From Gammaproteobacteria bacterium (lineage in GTDB: Bacteria > Pseudomonadota > Gammaproteobacteria > Pseudomonadales > Azotimanducaceae), in contig JAPPHD010000116.1 of the NCBI GenBank assembly GCA_028821125.1, positions 1-49,552 on the forward strand: a stretch of DNA of 49,552 nt. Direction: 5' to 3'. How positions within the stretch are numbered: the stretch's first letter is position 1; each line of letters opens with the position of its first letter. Below, in pieces: positions 9,785-18,418 of this stretch. A program made the translations under genes and the position numbers. The notes below the pieces were generated by a model. It was not told where the DNA came from, did not search any database, and saw nothing but the letters and a program-made list of their open reading frames with translations.

Positions 9785-10114
9785 ATGGCGACAAGAATAA
9801 TTGTCGGACTGGCTGCTCTAGCGTCTATCGTTGAAGGATTGGCGCCGGGTGCGGTTCCGCAGAACCTGCTGCCGTTGGCACTTGTCATCCTCGGGCTGGT
9901 TTACGGCGCGATGGTGGTGGATGCCGAAGACGCAACAGGCTTCCTGGCCGTCACGATCGCTGTTGGCGCAGCGGCCGGAGCGGATGTCCTCGGCAACATT
10001 CCTATGATCGGCGGTTACCTGGACGCTATCCTGGATCAACAGGCCACGGCACTGTACGGCGCGGTGGGAGCGATTCTGGTTGTGCGGGTCTGGAATCGCC
10101 TTAAGAGCGAATAA
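9785..10114 (+). CDS. Small membrane protein, function unknown
   Basis: The 109-aa product is strongly hydrophobic, with about three or four membrane spans (for example residues 5-22, 28-45, 52-72 and 88-102) separated by short loops; the loop VDAEDATG (46-53) is acidic and the C-terminus (RVWNRLKSE) is basic. I do not recognise a family. A purine-rich ribosome site (GAGGGGGAAGGA) lies just before the ATG. It is monocistronic and is followed by a strong GC hairpin at 10145-10172. Confidence 0.72.
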   Translation: MATRIIVGLAALASIVEGLAPGAVPQNLLPLALVILGLVYGAMVVDAEDATGFLAVTIAVGAAAGADVLGNIPMIGGYLDAILDQQATALYGAVGAILVVRVWNRLKSE

Positions 10115-10144
10115 CGCGCTGCCATAGGCAGTTCACGGTTCGCG

Positions 10145-10172
10145 GGCGGGCGGCGTCCAGGCGCCGCCCGCC
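10145..10172 (+). terminator. GC-rich hairpin after the small membrane protein gene
   Basis: An 11-bp perfect stem GGCGGGCGGCG / CGCCGCCCGCC with a 6-nt loop, closely followed by a second hairpin CCTGCG-TGAGAA-CGCAGG. There is no U-tract, so this may act as an RNA-end stabiliser or a weak terminator. Confidence 0.5.
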
Positions 10173-10379
10173 GTTCCTGCGTGAGAACGCAGGTCGCGTT
10201 CAACCGGTTCCGGCAAGGCGCCGCTGAACGCCCGATGTGAAAAGGCCGGGTTTCCGTAACCGTGGCCGGCTCGCTCGGAGAACAATCGATACGCTGCGGT
10301 GCGCCGGTGCCGCCAGCCAGCGGTAGTATTGACCCTTCGCACTGTCCGCGCCCCCATCACCGGGCGGCGCTAGACCCTA

Positions 10380-11270
10380 CTACACCCGCCTCCTGAAACC
10401 GATCAACGTCGCCTTGGCTTTGTGGGGGTGGCCGAAATAGGCGAACCGCTCGCCATCTTCAGCCGCCATGGCCAGTACCGCCTCCCGGTCTCCGGCCAGA
10501 TTGACGACTTCGTCGCAGACAAGGCCGGCGCCGCGGAAATGCTCGATCAGCCGTTTTCCGAGCGTATGCAGGTGCGCCGGTCGCAGGGTAACGCCGGCCA
10601 GTGCCGTGCGGCCGCACGTGGCGATGAAGGCGCGCAGGTATCGGGGCCGGGTCAGGTCGCGTTCCGAAATGTCGAGCAGCCCCTGCTCCACGATTCCCGG
10701 GCCAAGCTGAACCGCCGAGGGGTACATGCCCCTGTGAAATTCGCGGTGCCCCAGCACGCCCAGCGAGTCGGAACGCAGGCCCAGCACCCGCGTGTAACCG
10801 TACGGCTGCATCTCGCTCAGCATCTCGCCGTCGATCTGCAGCAGCCCCACCGGCGAGAGCGAACTCACATGGGAAACGAAGCCGCTGCCGACGACCACCT
10901 GAGCCTCCCGGAGCGCGTCCGCCGCCGTCACCCCGCCGGGCCGGCCGCCGATCAGAACCGGCTCCATCGCATCGATGGCCACGCGGACCAGCAGCACCGG
11001 CTCACCGCCTTGGTCGAGCAATTCAACGCCCACCCCATCGACCTTGAGTTCCGAAAACGCCCGCGCCAATGCCCGCGGCGACAACGAACCGCCATCGACC
11101 GCGCCCGCAGGCAGCAACGAAGCGCCGGCCGGGGCCCGTTGCGCCGGCGCGTCGGCAGAGGGCACATTCTCCTCGTCGTCCGCCCCCGAACAACCCGCCG
11201 CAATCGCAATCAGCAACAGGCACAGTCCGAGGCGGGACACCTGATCGAACCCGAACCGGAGAAGATTCAT
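10380..11270 (-). CDS. Lipoprotein coupled to CstA, possibly phosphodiester glycosidase-like
   Basis: The 296-aa product has a signal peptide with lipobox IAAGC (Cys27) and a low-complexity linker (about 28-60), so it should be lipid-anchored. The rest (PSAVQLGPGIVEQG, AFIATCGRTALAGVTLRP, VCDEVVNLAGDREAVLAM) resembles in rhythm the phosphodiester-glycosidase (NAGPA/YigE-type) fold, but this is a weak impression. The start overlaps the cstA stop by ATGA, so the lipoprotein is made with the transporter and could serve it, for example in substrate processing; that is inference. Confidence 0.72.
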   Translation of the reverse strand: MNLLRFGFDQVSRLGLCLLLIAIAAGCSGADDEENVPSADAPAQRAPAGASLLPAGAVDGGSLSPRALARAFSELKVDGVGVELLDQGGEPVLLVRVAIDAMEPVLIGGRPGGVTAADALREAQVVVGSGFVSHVSSLSPVGLLQIDGEMLSEMQPYGYTRVLGLRSDSLGVLGHREFHRGMYPSAVQLGPGIVEQGLLDISERDLTRPRYLRAFIATCGRTALAGVTLRPAHLHTLGKRLIEHFRGAGLVCDEVVNLAGDREAVLAMAAEDGERFAYFGHPHKAKATLIGFRRRV

Positions 11271-12946
11271 GCCGCTGCCTGTCGCGACTCCCCGTTACGC
11301 AAAGACACGATCACCGAGGCAGCTTCCAGCATGACGAGAACGCTGGTGCCCAGCACGATCGCCCCGATACCAACCAGCAGATAATTGCCCGCCGCAAAGA
11401 GCTGGTTCAGCGTCACCACCCCCGCCGAGAACGACATGACCAGCACGAACAGCATCGGCGCCATGGTGTACCAGGCGGGCCGCCCCAGTTTCATCAGCAG
11501 CACCGTCAGGACCAGTAGCGTCAGCCCGGCGAGAAGCTGGTTGGTCGACCCGAATAACGGCCACAGAACCAGCCCGCCGGCCCCGCTCGCCCCGCCCGCG
11601 CCGAACGCCAGCAACAGGCAGGCGCCCACCGCCAGGGCGGTGGCGAGCACACTGTTGCCGAGCACGGGAACTCCATAGATCTCGCCCCACTCCTGGATGA
11701 TGTAGCGCTGCAGGCGCACCCCGGAGTCCATGGTCGTGCCGGCGAACAGCACGACCATGGTGGCGAGCATGGTCTGGGCGACCCCCACGGGCAGCCCCCA
11801 GCCAGAGCTGATCAGGTTGGCCCCGCCCTGTATGAAGCTGGCTGCCCCGGCCGAGCCGAACTCGCTGTACATCGCGTGCCACTCTTCGGTGGTGGCGGCC
11901 AGCGTCACACCCGTTACCGCAACGATGGTGATCAGCGCCAGCGACCCTTCGCCGACGGCGCCGAGATAGCCCACGAAACGCGCATCGGGCTCGCGGTCGA
12001 GCTGCTTTGAGCTGGTGCCCGAGGCGACGATGCCGTGAAACCCGGACACGGCGCCACAGGCGATGGTGACGAACAGCAGCGGAACGATCGACGGTGCGCT
12101 CTCGCCCAACCGGTCGTTGAACGCCGGCGCGGCGATGTCCGGCATCACCAGCAACACCGCCCCGTACAGCAGCGCCAACCCGAGAAAGAGCTGAACGCCG
12201 TTGATGAAGTCGCGCGGCTGCAGCAGCACCCAGACCGGCAGCATGGAGGCCACGGCCGCGTACAGGAAGAGAATGAGTATCCAGTTGGCCTGGGGCGCCA
12301 GGCCGAACATCGCCGGCAGCTCCAGCGGCATGAGATCGCCGACGTAGATGGAGACGTACAGGGCGGCCACCCCGCCGATGCACAGCGCAATGAGGTTGAA
12401 CCGGCGATGCAGCAGTTGCCCGATGACCAGTGCAACCACAATGGCCGCCCAGGCCGGAAAAACGGCGCTCGGCGTGTTCACGAACGCCCGCGCGATGATC
12501 ACGCCGAATACCGAGTTCACCATGAGCAGCAGCAGGAACACCACCACCATGTAAAGCTTGCGCGTGCGCGCCCCCACCACGGATTCCGACAGCACGCCGA
12601 TGGAGCGCGCCTTGTGCCGGTTGCTCGCCCACAACGCCCCGAAGTCGTGCACGCCGGCGAAAAAGATCGTGCCCAGCACCACCCAGGCCACCGCCGGCGC
12701 CCAGCCCCAGTACACGGCAATCGCCGGCCCCACGATGGGCGCCGCACCCGCCACCGACGTAAAGTGATGGCCCCACAGCACGTAGCGGTTGGTGGGGACG
12801 AAGTCGACGCCGTCGCTGAACTCGTGGGCGGGGGTCACGAATTCCGGGTCGAGCCGGAAGATGCGCTCGGCAATGAACCGCGAGTAGACGAACCAGCCGA
12901 AACACATCCCGGCGATGCCGAGCAGCACGACGAACACCGAGTGCAT
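11267..12946 (-). CDS. cstA: CstA-family carbon-starvation peptide/pyruvate transporter
   Basis: The 559-aa polytopic inner-membrane protein matches CstA: FVPTNRYVLWGHHFTSVAGAAP-type opening, GTIFFAGVHDFGALWASNRHK, the HGIVASGTSSKQL block and WPLFGSTNQLLAGL near the C-terminus. Family members import peptides or pyruvate during carbon starvation. It is shorter than the roughly 700-aa E. coli protein and lacks its C-terminal extension, which is common in other phyla. A longer upstream frame exists, but family alignment points to ATG 12946. It is divergent from the selenoprotein gene and coupled downstream to the lipoprotein. Confidence 0.92.
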   Translation of the reverse strand: MHSVFVVLLGIAGMCFGWFVYSRFIAERIFRLDPEFVTPAHEFSDGVDFVPTNRYVLWGHHFTSVAGAAPIVGPAIAVYWGWAPAVAWVVLGTIFFAGVHDFGALWASNRHKARSIGVLSESVVGARTRKLYMVVVFLLLLMVNSVFGVIIARAFVNTPSAVFPAWAAIVVALVIGQLLHRRFNLIALCIGGVAALYVSIYVGDLMPLELPAMFGLAPQANWILILFLYAAVASMLPVWVLLQPRDFINGVQLFLGLALLYGAVLLVMPDIAAPAFNDRLGESAPSIVPLLFVTIACGAVSGFHGIVASGTSSKQLDREPDARFVGYLGAVGEGSLALITIVAVTGVTLAATTEEWHAMYSEFGSAGAASFIQGGANLISSGWGLPVGVAQTMLATMVVLFAGTTMDSGVRLQRYIIQEWGEIYGVPVLGNSVLATALAVGACLLLAFGAGGASGAGGLVLWPLFGSTNQLLAGLTLLVLTVLLMKLGRPAWYTMAPMLFVLVMSFSAGVVTLNQLFAAGNYLLVGIGAIVLGTSVLVMLEAASVIVSLRNGESRQAAA

Positions 12947-13047
12947 TGACGATTCCCAAGCCCGATGACGCGGCGAGCATAGCAGGGGAAATTGATCTTG
13001 CCCAAGGGGGATGGCAGCATGGGCGCGTTCCACAAGGATCGAACGAA

Positions 13048-13392
13048 ATGACCGCCACAAGGGTTGACTGGTACTACTTCCGCAGCGGCTGAACAAGCTG
13101 CAAGCGGGCCTCCAAGTTCCTGGAGGCGAGAAACATCGAGGTGGCCGAAACCGTACTGGCCAGCCGCAAGCTGCAGCGCGGCGACGCCGTGGCGCTGCTC
13201 GAAGCGGCTACCGCCGCCCACGTTGCCAAGGGCAGAAAGCTGCAGCAATTCACCGGCGCCGACAGGCTCTCAGACGAGGCGGTAACCGCCATGCTCGGGT
13301 CCACGGGCAACCTCCGGGCTCCCACCCTCCGTGTGGGCGGCACCCTGCTCGTTGGCTTCAACGAATCCGTCTACGCCGAGGTGTTCGACTAG
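13048..13392 (+). CDS. ArsC-family selenoprotein (UGA-encoded selenocysteine in a UxxC motif)
   Basis: Reading from ATG 13048 (AAGGA upstream), the frame meets a single in-frame TGA at 13090-13092, then stays open to TAG at 13390-13392. With TGA read as selenocysteine the 114-aa product contains VDWYYFRSG-U-TSCKRA, a thioredoxin-fold redox motif with Sec at residue 15 and Cys at 18, and a C-terminal half TGNLRAPTLRVGGTLLVGFN that I recognise as the ArsC/Spx-like family in which selenoproteins occur. A bacterial-type SECIS hairpin follows the UGA. It is likely a glutaredoxin- or thiol-dependent reductase; its substrate is unknown. Conventional annotation would give only a truncated 83-aa frame from 13141. 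The genome must then carry selA, selB, selC and selD outside this window. Confidence 0.88.
13090..13127 (+). promoter_or_regulatory. UGA codon with bacterial SECIS hairpin
   Basis: Directly downstream of UGA 13090-13092 is a 7-bp perfect stem GCCTCCA (13108-13114) / TGGAGGC (13121-13127) with the 6-nt apical loop AGTTCC. The loop begins 22 nt after the UGA and has G in its first two positions, matching the known bacterial SECIS rules (loop about 16-37 nt after UGA, early G in the loop). It lies within the coding sequence, as expected in bacteria. Confidence 0.82.
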
Positions 13393-13465
13393 CGTTCACG
13401 TGCCCCGCGTCCGGCGCCGGCGCATTCCGCCGGTTCCGCGATTGAGAGCGGGCGCAACGGCCCGT

Positions 13466-14281
13466 TCAGGCTGACGGGTTGCCCAGAAACACCTTGCTGC
13501 AGAACTCGGTGCGGCTGTTCACGTCGAGCTTGCCGAATACGTGCTGAACGTGACTGCGCAGCGTCGGCATCGAGATGTGCAGCGTCTCGCTGATCTTCTT
13601 GTCGGGCAAGCCCTCCAGAACCGCAGCCGCGACGTCGAGTTCCCGCCGGGTCAGGCTGTAACTGTCACACAGTGACTTGCGAATCTCGTCCACCTCGAGC
13701 GCCGGAATCCTGTGCTTGGCGAACAGGATATTGCGCATGGCATTCCTGAAGTGCGGCGCGATCATGTCCAGTATTTCCAACTCCCGCCGGTCGAAATTGG
13801 CGCGCTTGCGCGAACGCCACACCCGGAAGTCGCCGATGTTCCGGTTGCCGTTGTCGTAGACGTAGATGTTGATTCCGTAATAGAGCCCGTCCCTGGCAAG
13901 AAAGTCGTTGAAGAACTCCGTATTGATCAGGTCCTGCTGGGCCATCACTTCATTGACTGAAACCGCCCGCCGGTACGGCTGCATCCTAAACGTGATTGGG
14001 TCGTGGAACTGGTAGTACTGATCGTAGAGCTTCAGGTTCTCCGGCGACATGTTCAAGTACACCGGCCTCGCGAAGACGCCCCCGCGCTCGTCCCAGATGA
14101 AAGAGGCAAAATAGTCCGCCGACAGGAGGTCGAGCAGGTCCCGCCCCGCGCGCTCCCGGACGTCGCAGTCGTCCAGGCTGTCATTCAGGTGTTGAATGAC
14201 ACTCAACAGTTTGCGCCACTGCTTCTGCGTGAGATTCACGAGCCCACTGTACTCCCTCCAATCGTTCCTCGCATTCGACAC
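13466..14281 (-). CDS. LuxR-type transcriptional regulator
   Basis: The 271-aa product has a C-terminal LuxR/NarL helix-turn-helix (about residues 208-265: YSLTRRELDVAAAVLEGL then ISETLHISMPTLRSHVQHVF and GKLDVNSRTE) and a roughly 190-aa N-terminal part without an obvious receiver or autoinducer domain; GAF/PAS-like ligand sensing is possible. It lies 102 bp downstream of the TonB-dependent receptor gene on the same strand, so it may control that receptor-amidase unit. It converges with the selenoprotein gene. Confidence 0.85.
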   Translation of the reverse strand: MSNARNDWREYSGLVNLTQKQWRKLLSVIQHLNDSLDDCDVRERAGRDLLDLLSADYFASFIWDERGGVFARPVYLNMSPENLKLYDQYYQFHDPITFRMQPYRRAVSVNEVMAQQDLINTEFFNDFLARDGLYYGINIYVYDNGNRNIGDFRVWRSRKRANFDRRELEILDMIAPHFRNAMRNILFAKHRIPALEVDEIRKSLCDSYSLTRRELDVAAAVLEGLPDKKISETLHISMPTLRSHVQHVFGKLDVNSRTEFCSKVFLGNPSA

Positions 14282-14383
14282 GGCCTCCTGCGCATGGCGT
14301 CAGTCGGGCGTCTCAACGACAGCGGCGCCAAGCCGGCAGCCTGAGCCAGGCTTTCGACCGCTACCAGTCGCGATTGGTTCCGG

Positions 14384-16651
14384 CTAGAAGCGGTACGTTG
14401 CCGTCGCACCGTACATACGCGGGTCGCCATGCACCGCCACCACGCTCGAGGCGATGGTGTAAAGGTGGCTGAGGTACTCCTCGTCCGCCAGGTTCCTGCC
14501 CCACACCGCTACTTCCAGGGCATCGTCGCTGCTCGTCCAGCTCACCCGGGCATCGAAGAGGTCGAACTCGGGCTGCACCGCCCACGGCTCCAGTTCACCG
14601 CGCTGATCGTCCGTGTAGCGCCAGCTCAGGGTCACCGCCAGTTCACCGCCGTTGGCGAGCGCCTGGACGTAATCCGCATTGAGATTGAACTTGTGCTCGG
14701 GCGCCCGGATCAGGTCCTGGCCTGACTGGTCGGGGAAGGCGGTACCCGGAATGTCGGTGTCGCCGAACTCGCTGTCCTGGTAGGCGTAAAAACCGGAGAG
14801 CGTCAACCTGTCGGTTACGATCCAGGTCGCTTCCAGTTCTGCGCCGAAGATCTCGGCATCGCCCGCGTTGAATGTCTGGAAGGTCCCGAAGGCGGCGGCG
14901 GCGGTCAACGGGCCGAAAGTCTGGATCTGCAGGTCCTGGTATTCCGTGTAGAAAACCGCTGCGTTCAGCCGGAAGCTGTCGCCGAAGTCCGCCTTGACGC
15001 CCACCTCGTAGTTGAGCGCTTCCTCCTGGTCCAGGGGCTCCGTGAACTCGATGCCCTGTGGCGCCGCGGCAAAGCCGCCGCTCTTGAATCCCCAGGAGAC
15101 GGCGCCGTAGATCGTGGCGTTTTCGCCGGGAAGGTATGCCAGGGCGATCTTCGGAGTGAAAGCGCTCCAATTCTCGCTCACCGAATTCGAGAACGTCTGG
15201 TTGATCACCACGAAATCGCCCGCGATGGCGTCGTTGTCGATCTCCTTCCTGTCGTAGCTGTAACGCCCGCCCAGGGTCAGTTCCCAGCCGTCGGCAAACC
15301 GCCAGTCGACCTGACCGAACCCGGCGTAGCTGGTAGTTTCGTTCACCTGGCGGTACCAGTCGGTGGCTCCGTTGTCCGCCGTGGGGGTGCAGTCGCTGGG
15401 CAGCACATCGTTGTCGAAGCACTCCGTACGGTCAGTGTTCTCGGTGAGAAACCACAGTCCCGCTATGGTGTCGACCGTCTCGCCCAGGCCAGATACCCAG
15501 CGCAGTTCCTGGGTGAACTGCTCGGTGCTGTCGAAAATGTCGTCGTTGATCTGGTTGAACAGCGGCGGTAGCGGCGAGACGGGCGTTCCCGTGGAGTCCA
15601 TGTTCCAGTCCGCTTCGTTTTCCCGGTAAGCGGTAATCGAGATCAGCTCCCCGGCCGCCGGGCGCCAGTTCAACTTCATGCTGAAACCCCAGGCTTCCCG
15701 TTCCGCATAACCGTCGATGGGGCCCGCCGAGCAATCCGCGCCCCGGCCACTGCAGCGGTCCGCATAGCTGCCCGGGACGTTGGCGGCCCAGAACGCCGGG
15801 TCTCCCGGTTCGCCCGTGGCGATGGGGGTTCGTGCCATGTCCTCGATGTCCAGGCGGTTGAAGTCCGCGCTGAACAAAGCTTCGAAGCTCTCTCCGGCGT
15901 ACAGCAGTTGACCGCGCAGTGCCAGCACGTCGTCGTCTTTCTGTTTCTTGTCCAGGTAGACGTTTTCCACCCAGCCGTCCCGTTTCCGGTAGCTGAACGA
16001 TGCCTTCGCCGCCCAACCCTCGCCAATCGGTCCACTCAGGAGCCCCGAGACATCGTGGCGCGCGTAGTTGCCCACATTGACCCGCACCTTGCCTTCCAGC
16101 GCCTCGATGTTCGGTCGGGCCGATACGATGTTGATGGCGCCGCCGATCGTGTTCTTGCCGTACAGGGTGCCCTGCGGTCCGCGCAGTACCTCGATGCGCT
16201 CGATGTCGAACATCTCCGGATTGATGTTGGAGACCCTGCCCAGGTAGACATCGTCGACGAATACGGACACCGAGTTGTCGGTCCCCGCGCCGTCGTCGTT
16301 GGACGATGCGCCGCGCAGGGCCACGATGTTCTGCCCGGGGGAAAAGGGCGAGAACGTAAGGCCGGGAATGCGCGTTGCGATATCGGTCAGGTCGTGAATG
16401 TCGGCCTGTTCGATCGTTGTCTCGTTGAGCGCCGTGATCGCGTTCGGCACGTCCTGCAGGTTCTCCGCGCGTCTTTCCGCGGTGACGACGATCTCCTCGA
16501 GTTCCCGGGCCTGGACCGGACCGAAGAGCATCACGGCGACGGCCAACCCGGTTGCCGACGTGGCGGTACTTTTTCTGACGCCCGTGCCGATCCAGGTGCG
16601 GAGGGCCAAGCATGCGGAACCACTACTGTTCACGATATTCCCCTTGTTCAT
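14384..16651 (-). CDS. TonB-dependent outer-membrane receptor
   Basis: The 755-aa product is a full receptor: signal peptide (basic start, hydrophobic LAVAVMLFGPVQA ending near residue 48), TonB box EEIVVTAERR (about 52-61), plug domain with DNSVSVFVDDVYLGR, RIEVLRGPQGTLYGKNTIGG and INIVSARP, then a 22-strand-type barrel ending in ATYRF with the terminal aromatic residue. It resembles the large receptor class often paired with catabolic genes; the substrate is unknown. Its start overlaps the amidase stop (ATGA), so it is second in an amidase-receptor operon, possibly with luxR third. Confidence 0.93.
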   Translation of the reverse strand: MNKGNIVNSSGSACLALRTWIGTGVRKSTATSATGLAVAVMLFGPVQARELEEIVVTAERRAENLQDVPNAITALNETTIEQADIHDLTDIATRIPGLTFSPFSPGQNIVALRGASSNDDGAGTDNSVSVFVDDVYLGRVSNINPEMFDIERIEVLRGPQGTLYGKNTIGGAINIVSARPNIEALEGKVRVNVGNYARHDVSGLLSGPIGEGWAAKASFSYRKRDGWVENVYLDKKQKDDDVLALRGQLLYAGESFEALFSADFNRLDIEDMARTPIATGEPGDPAFWAANVPGSYADRCSGRGADCSAGPIDGYAEREAWGFSMKLNWRPAAGELISITAYRENEADWNMDSTGTPVSPLPPLFNQINDDIFDSTEQFTQELRWVSGLGETVDTIAGLWFLTENTDRTECFDNDVLPSDCTPTADNGATDWYRQVNETTSYAGFGQVDWRFADGWELTLGGRYSYDRKEIDNDAIAGDFVVINQTFSNSVSENWSAFTPKIALAYLPGENATIYGAVSWGFKSGGFAAAPQGIEFTEPLDQEEALNYEVGVKADFGDSFRLNAAVFYTEYQDLQIQTFGPLTAAAAFGTFQTFNAGDAEIFGAELEATWIVTDRLTLSGFYAYQDSEFGDTDIPGTAFPDQSGQDLIRAPEHKFNLNADYVQALANGGELAVTLSWRYTDDQRGELEPWAVQPEFDLFDARVSWTSSDDALEVAVWGRNLADEEYLSHLYTIASSVVAVHGDPRMYGATATYRF

Positions 16652-18150
16652 TGGTTTGTCTGTTCACGCCCGCTGCCCTGCCGTTGCAGAAGACGTTCGA
16701 TTGCGGCGCCGATGGCGAGGAGGCGCCTGTCGCTGCCCTCAGGCCCGTCGATCTCGACGCCCACCGGCAGGCTCCCTTCAGGAACCGGCAGTGGAACGCT
16801 CAGCCCGGGAATGTTTGCGTTGCTGCCCGGATCCGTGTTGCGGATGTAGGTTGCGAACGCGGGTACCGAATCACCGTTCAGTTCCACCACATCAGAGGTC
16901 TCCCCGATTGGCCTCGCGGTGAGCGGCGTGGTGGGAAAGAGGATCGCCTCTACCTCGTGCTTCCCGAAGTAGTCGGCGTAAAGGCGCTGCAGTTGCGGCC
17001 GGTAGTGCTCCCTGGCCCGCCGGTATGCGAGTTCGGAAACCTCTCCGCGCAACACATCGCCCATGAGCTGCCGGACATCCGGGCTGGAGACCGAGTCGAC
17101 CAGGCTTTTCAGGGAGTGACCCGGCAGGTGGGCGTCCAGGAAATCGCTCAGCAGCGACCGTGCCTCGAACAGCACGATCGGGAAGCCCGTTTCCCTGTTG
17201 AGCCGACCGATGTCGGCCAGGTCCGCATGCACCGGTTGCATGCCGGCTTCGATGAGCATGCGCAGGAGGCTCTCCACCGGCTCGCGTACTTCAGGTTGCA
17301 GATCGTCGTAGAAATAACCGCAGGGAACGCCGATCCGGAGACCGTCGAGGCCGACTTCCGGCAGCGACCCGCTCTCCCCCGCCAGGATCCGGTCAAGCAG
17401 GGCGGCGTCCCGCACGGTACGCGCCATGGGCCCGATGGTGTCCCGTGTACTGGAGATTCGCGTGATGCCGGCAGACGGATAGCGGCCCCCGGTGGGCCTG
17501 AACCCGACGATGCCGTTGAGAGCCGCCGGAATCCGGCTGCTTCCCCCGGTGTCGGTGCCGAGGCCCGCTACCGTCATGCCGGTGGCGATAGCCACTGCGG
17601 TGCCGCCGCTGCTGCCTCCGGCGATGAATTCACGGTCGTGAGCGTTCCCCACCGCCCCGAAAGCTGCATTGCCGCTGGTTATGCCGAAGGCCAGCTCGTG
17701 CATGTTCGTCTTGCCGAGCACGATGGCGCCCGCAGCCTTCAGGCGGGCTACGGCCGGCGCATCGTCCATCGGAACAAAGGACTTGAGGAGTGGCGTACCT
17801 GCGGTACTGGGCAACCCGGATACGTGGATATTGTCTTTCGCAACGACCGGAATCCCGTGCAGGGGTCCCAGGACTTCACCCCCGAGACGCAATTCGTCCA
17901 GACGTCGTGCCCGGTCAAGGGCCCCCTTGCTGTCGAGCGAAATGAAAGCGTTCAGGAAGTCCTGGCGATCGGCTGCCTCAAGCCCACGGCGAACAAGCTG
18001 CTCGCTCGACAATTCGCCCCGGGCCATTGATTGCTGCAGGTCTGCAATGGCGGGAAGCGGGGCCGAAGCGCTCTGGTAGGTTGCCTTCCAGGCGCCGGCC
18101 GACAGCAATGCTGCGCGTGCCAGTCGTTGCCCGGGAGACACGTTTCCCAT
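16648..18150 (-). CDS. Amidase-signature family amidohydrolase
   Basis: The 500-aa product carries the Ser-cisSer-Lys triad of amidase-signature enzymes: K105 in VVAKDNIH, cis-Ser in GGSSGG (178-183) and nucleophile S204 in GTDTGGSSRIPAA. It hydrolyses a C-N amide bond; relatives include indoleacetamide hydrolase and GatA-like amidases, but GatB/GatC are absent, so a catabolic role fits better. It leads the operon with the TonB receptor (4-bp overlap), suggesting that the imported compound is an amide or that the enzyme acts on what the receptor takes up. Confidence 0.88.
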   Translation of the reverse strand: MGNVSPGQRLARAALLSAGAWKATYQSASAPLPAIADLQQSMARGELSSEQLVRRGLEAADRQDFLNAFISLDSKGALDRARRLDELRLGGEVLGPLHGIPVVAKDNIHVSGLPSTAGTPLLKSFVPMDDAPAVARLKAAGAIVLGKTNMHELAFGITSGNAAFGAVGNAHDREFIAGGSSGGTAVAIATGMTVAGLGTDTGGSSRIPAALNGIVGFRPTGGRYPSAGITRISSTRDTIGPMARTVRDAALLDRILAGESGSLPEVGLDGLRIGVPCGYFYDDLQPEVREPVESLLRMLIEAGMQPVHADLADIGRLNRETGFPIVLFEARSLLSDFLDAHLPGHSLKSLVDSVSSPDVRQLMGDVLRGEVSELAYRRAREHYRPQLQRLYADYFGKHEVEAILFPTTPLTARPIGETSDVVELNGDSVPAFATYIRNTDPGSNANIPGLSVPLPVPEGSLPVGVEIDGPEGSDRRLLAIGAAIERLLQRQGSGREQTNQ

Positions 18151-18308
18151 GATCCGCCGTCACTTCGTTAAGGGTTTGAAAACCTTACGAATTCGGCGAA
18201 CGTCGCGAATCATCAATACTGATGATATTTGATCTTGGCGCCTCGAAAGGGTCGCTTATCCAGACTGGACAGAAAAAATTAAATTTATATTTCTCTAATT
18301 AAAAAAAT

Positions 18309-18326
18309 TTAGAATAAATATTCTAA
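18309..18326. promoter_or_regulatory. Perfect dyad in the AT-rich spacer before the amino-acid dehydrogenase
   Basis: TTAGAATA-AA-TATTCTAA is a perfect 8-bp inverted repeat with a 2-bp centre. It lies in a very AT-rich stretch (18271-18360) between the divergent amidase and dehydrogenase genes, unlike the GC-rich surroundings. The size and symmetry suit a dimeric regulator; I cannot name it. Confidence 0.5.
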
Positions 18327-18418
18327 TTATTATCGTTATTAAAGGAAAAATAGCACACATATTTCCCCGAAACTCCAGTATTTTTCGATCAATCGAAATT
18401 CCTTGCGGAGCCAGTTCC

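Noticed and set aside
12035-12949. A 304-codon frame antisense to cstA
   Set aside because: Mirror of a high-GC membrane-protein gene; His/Gln/Arg-rich nonsense sequence, and cstA on the other strand is clear.
13048-13140. Premature stop, that is, an arsC-like pseudogene
   Set aside because: The frame is intact on both sides, only one stop is present, it is UGA at the redox position, and a SECIS-like hairpin follows.
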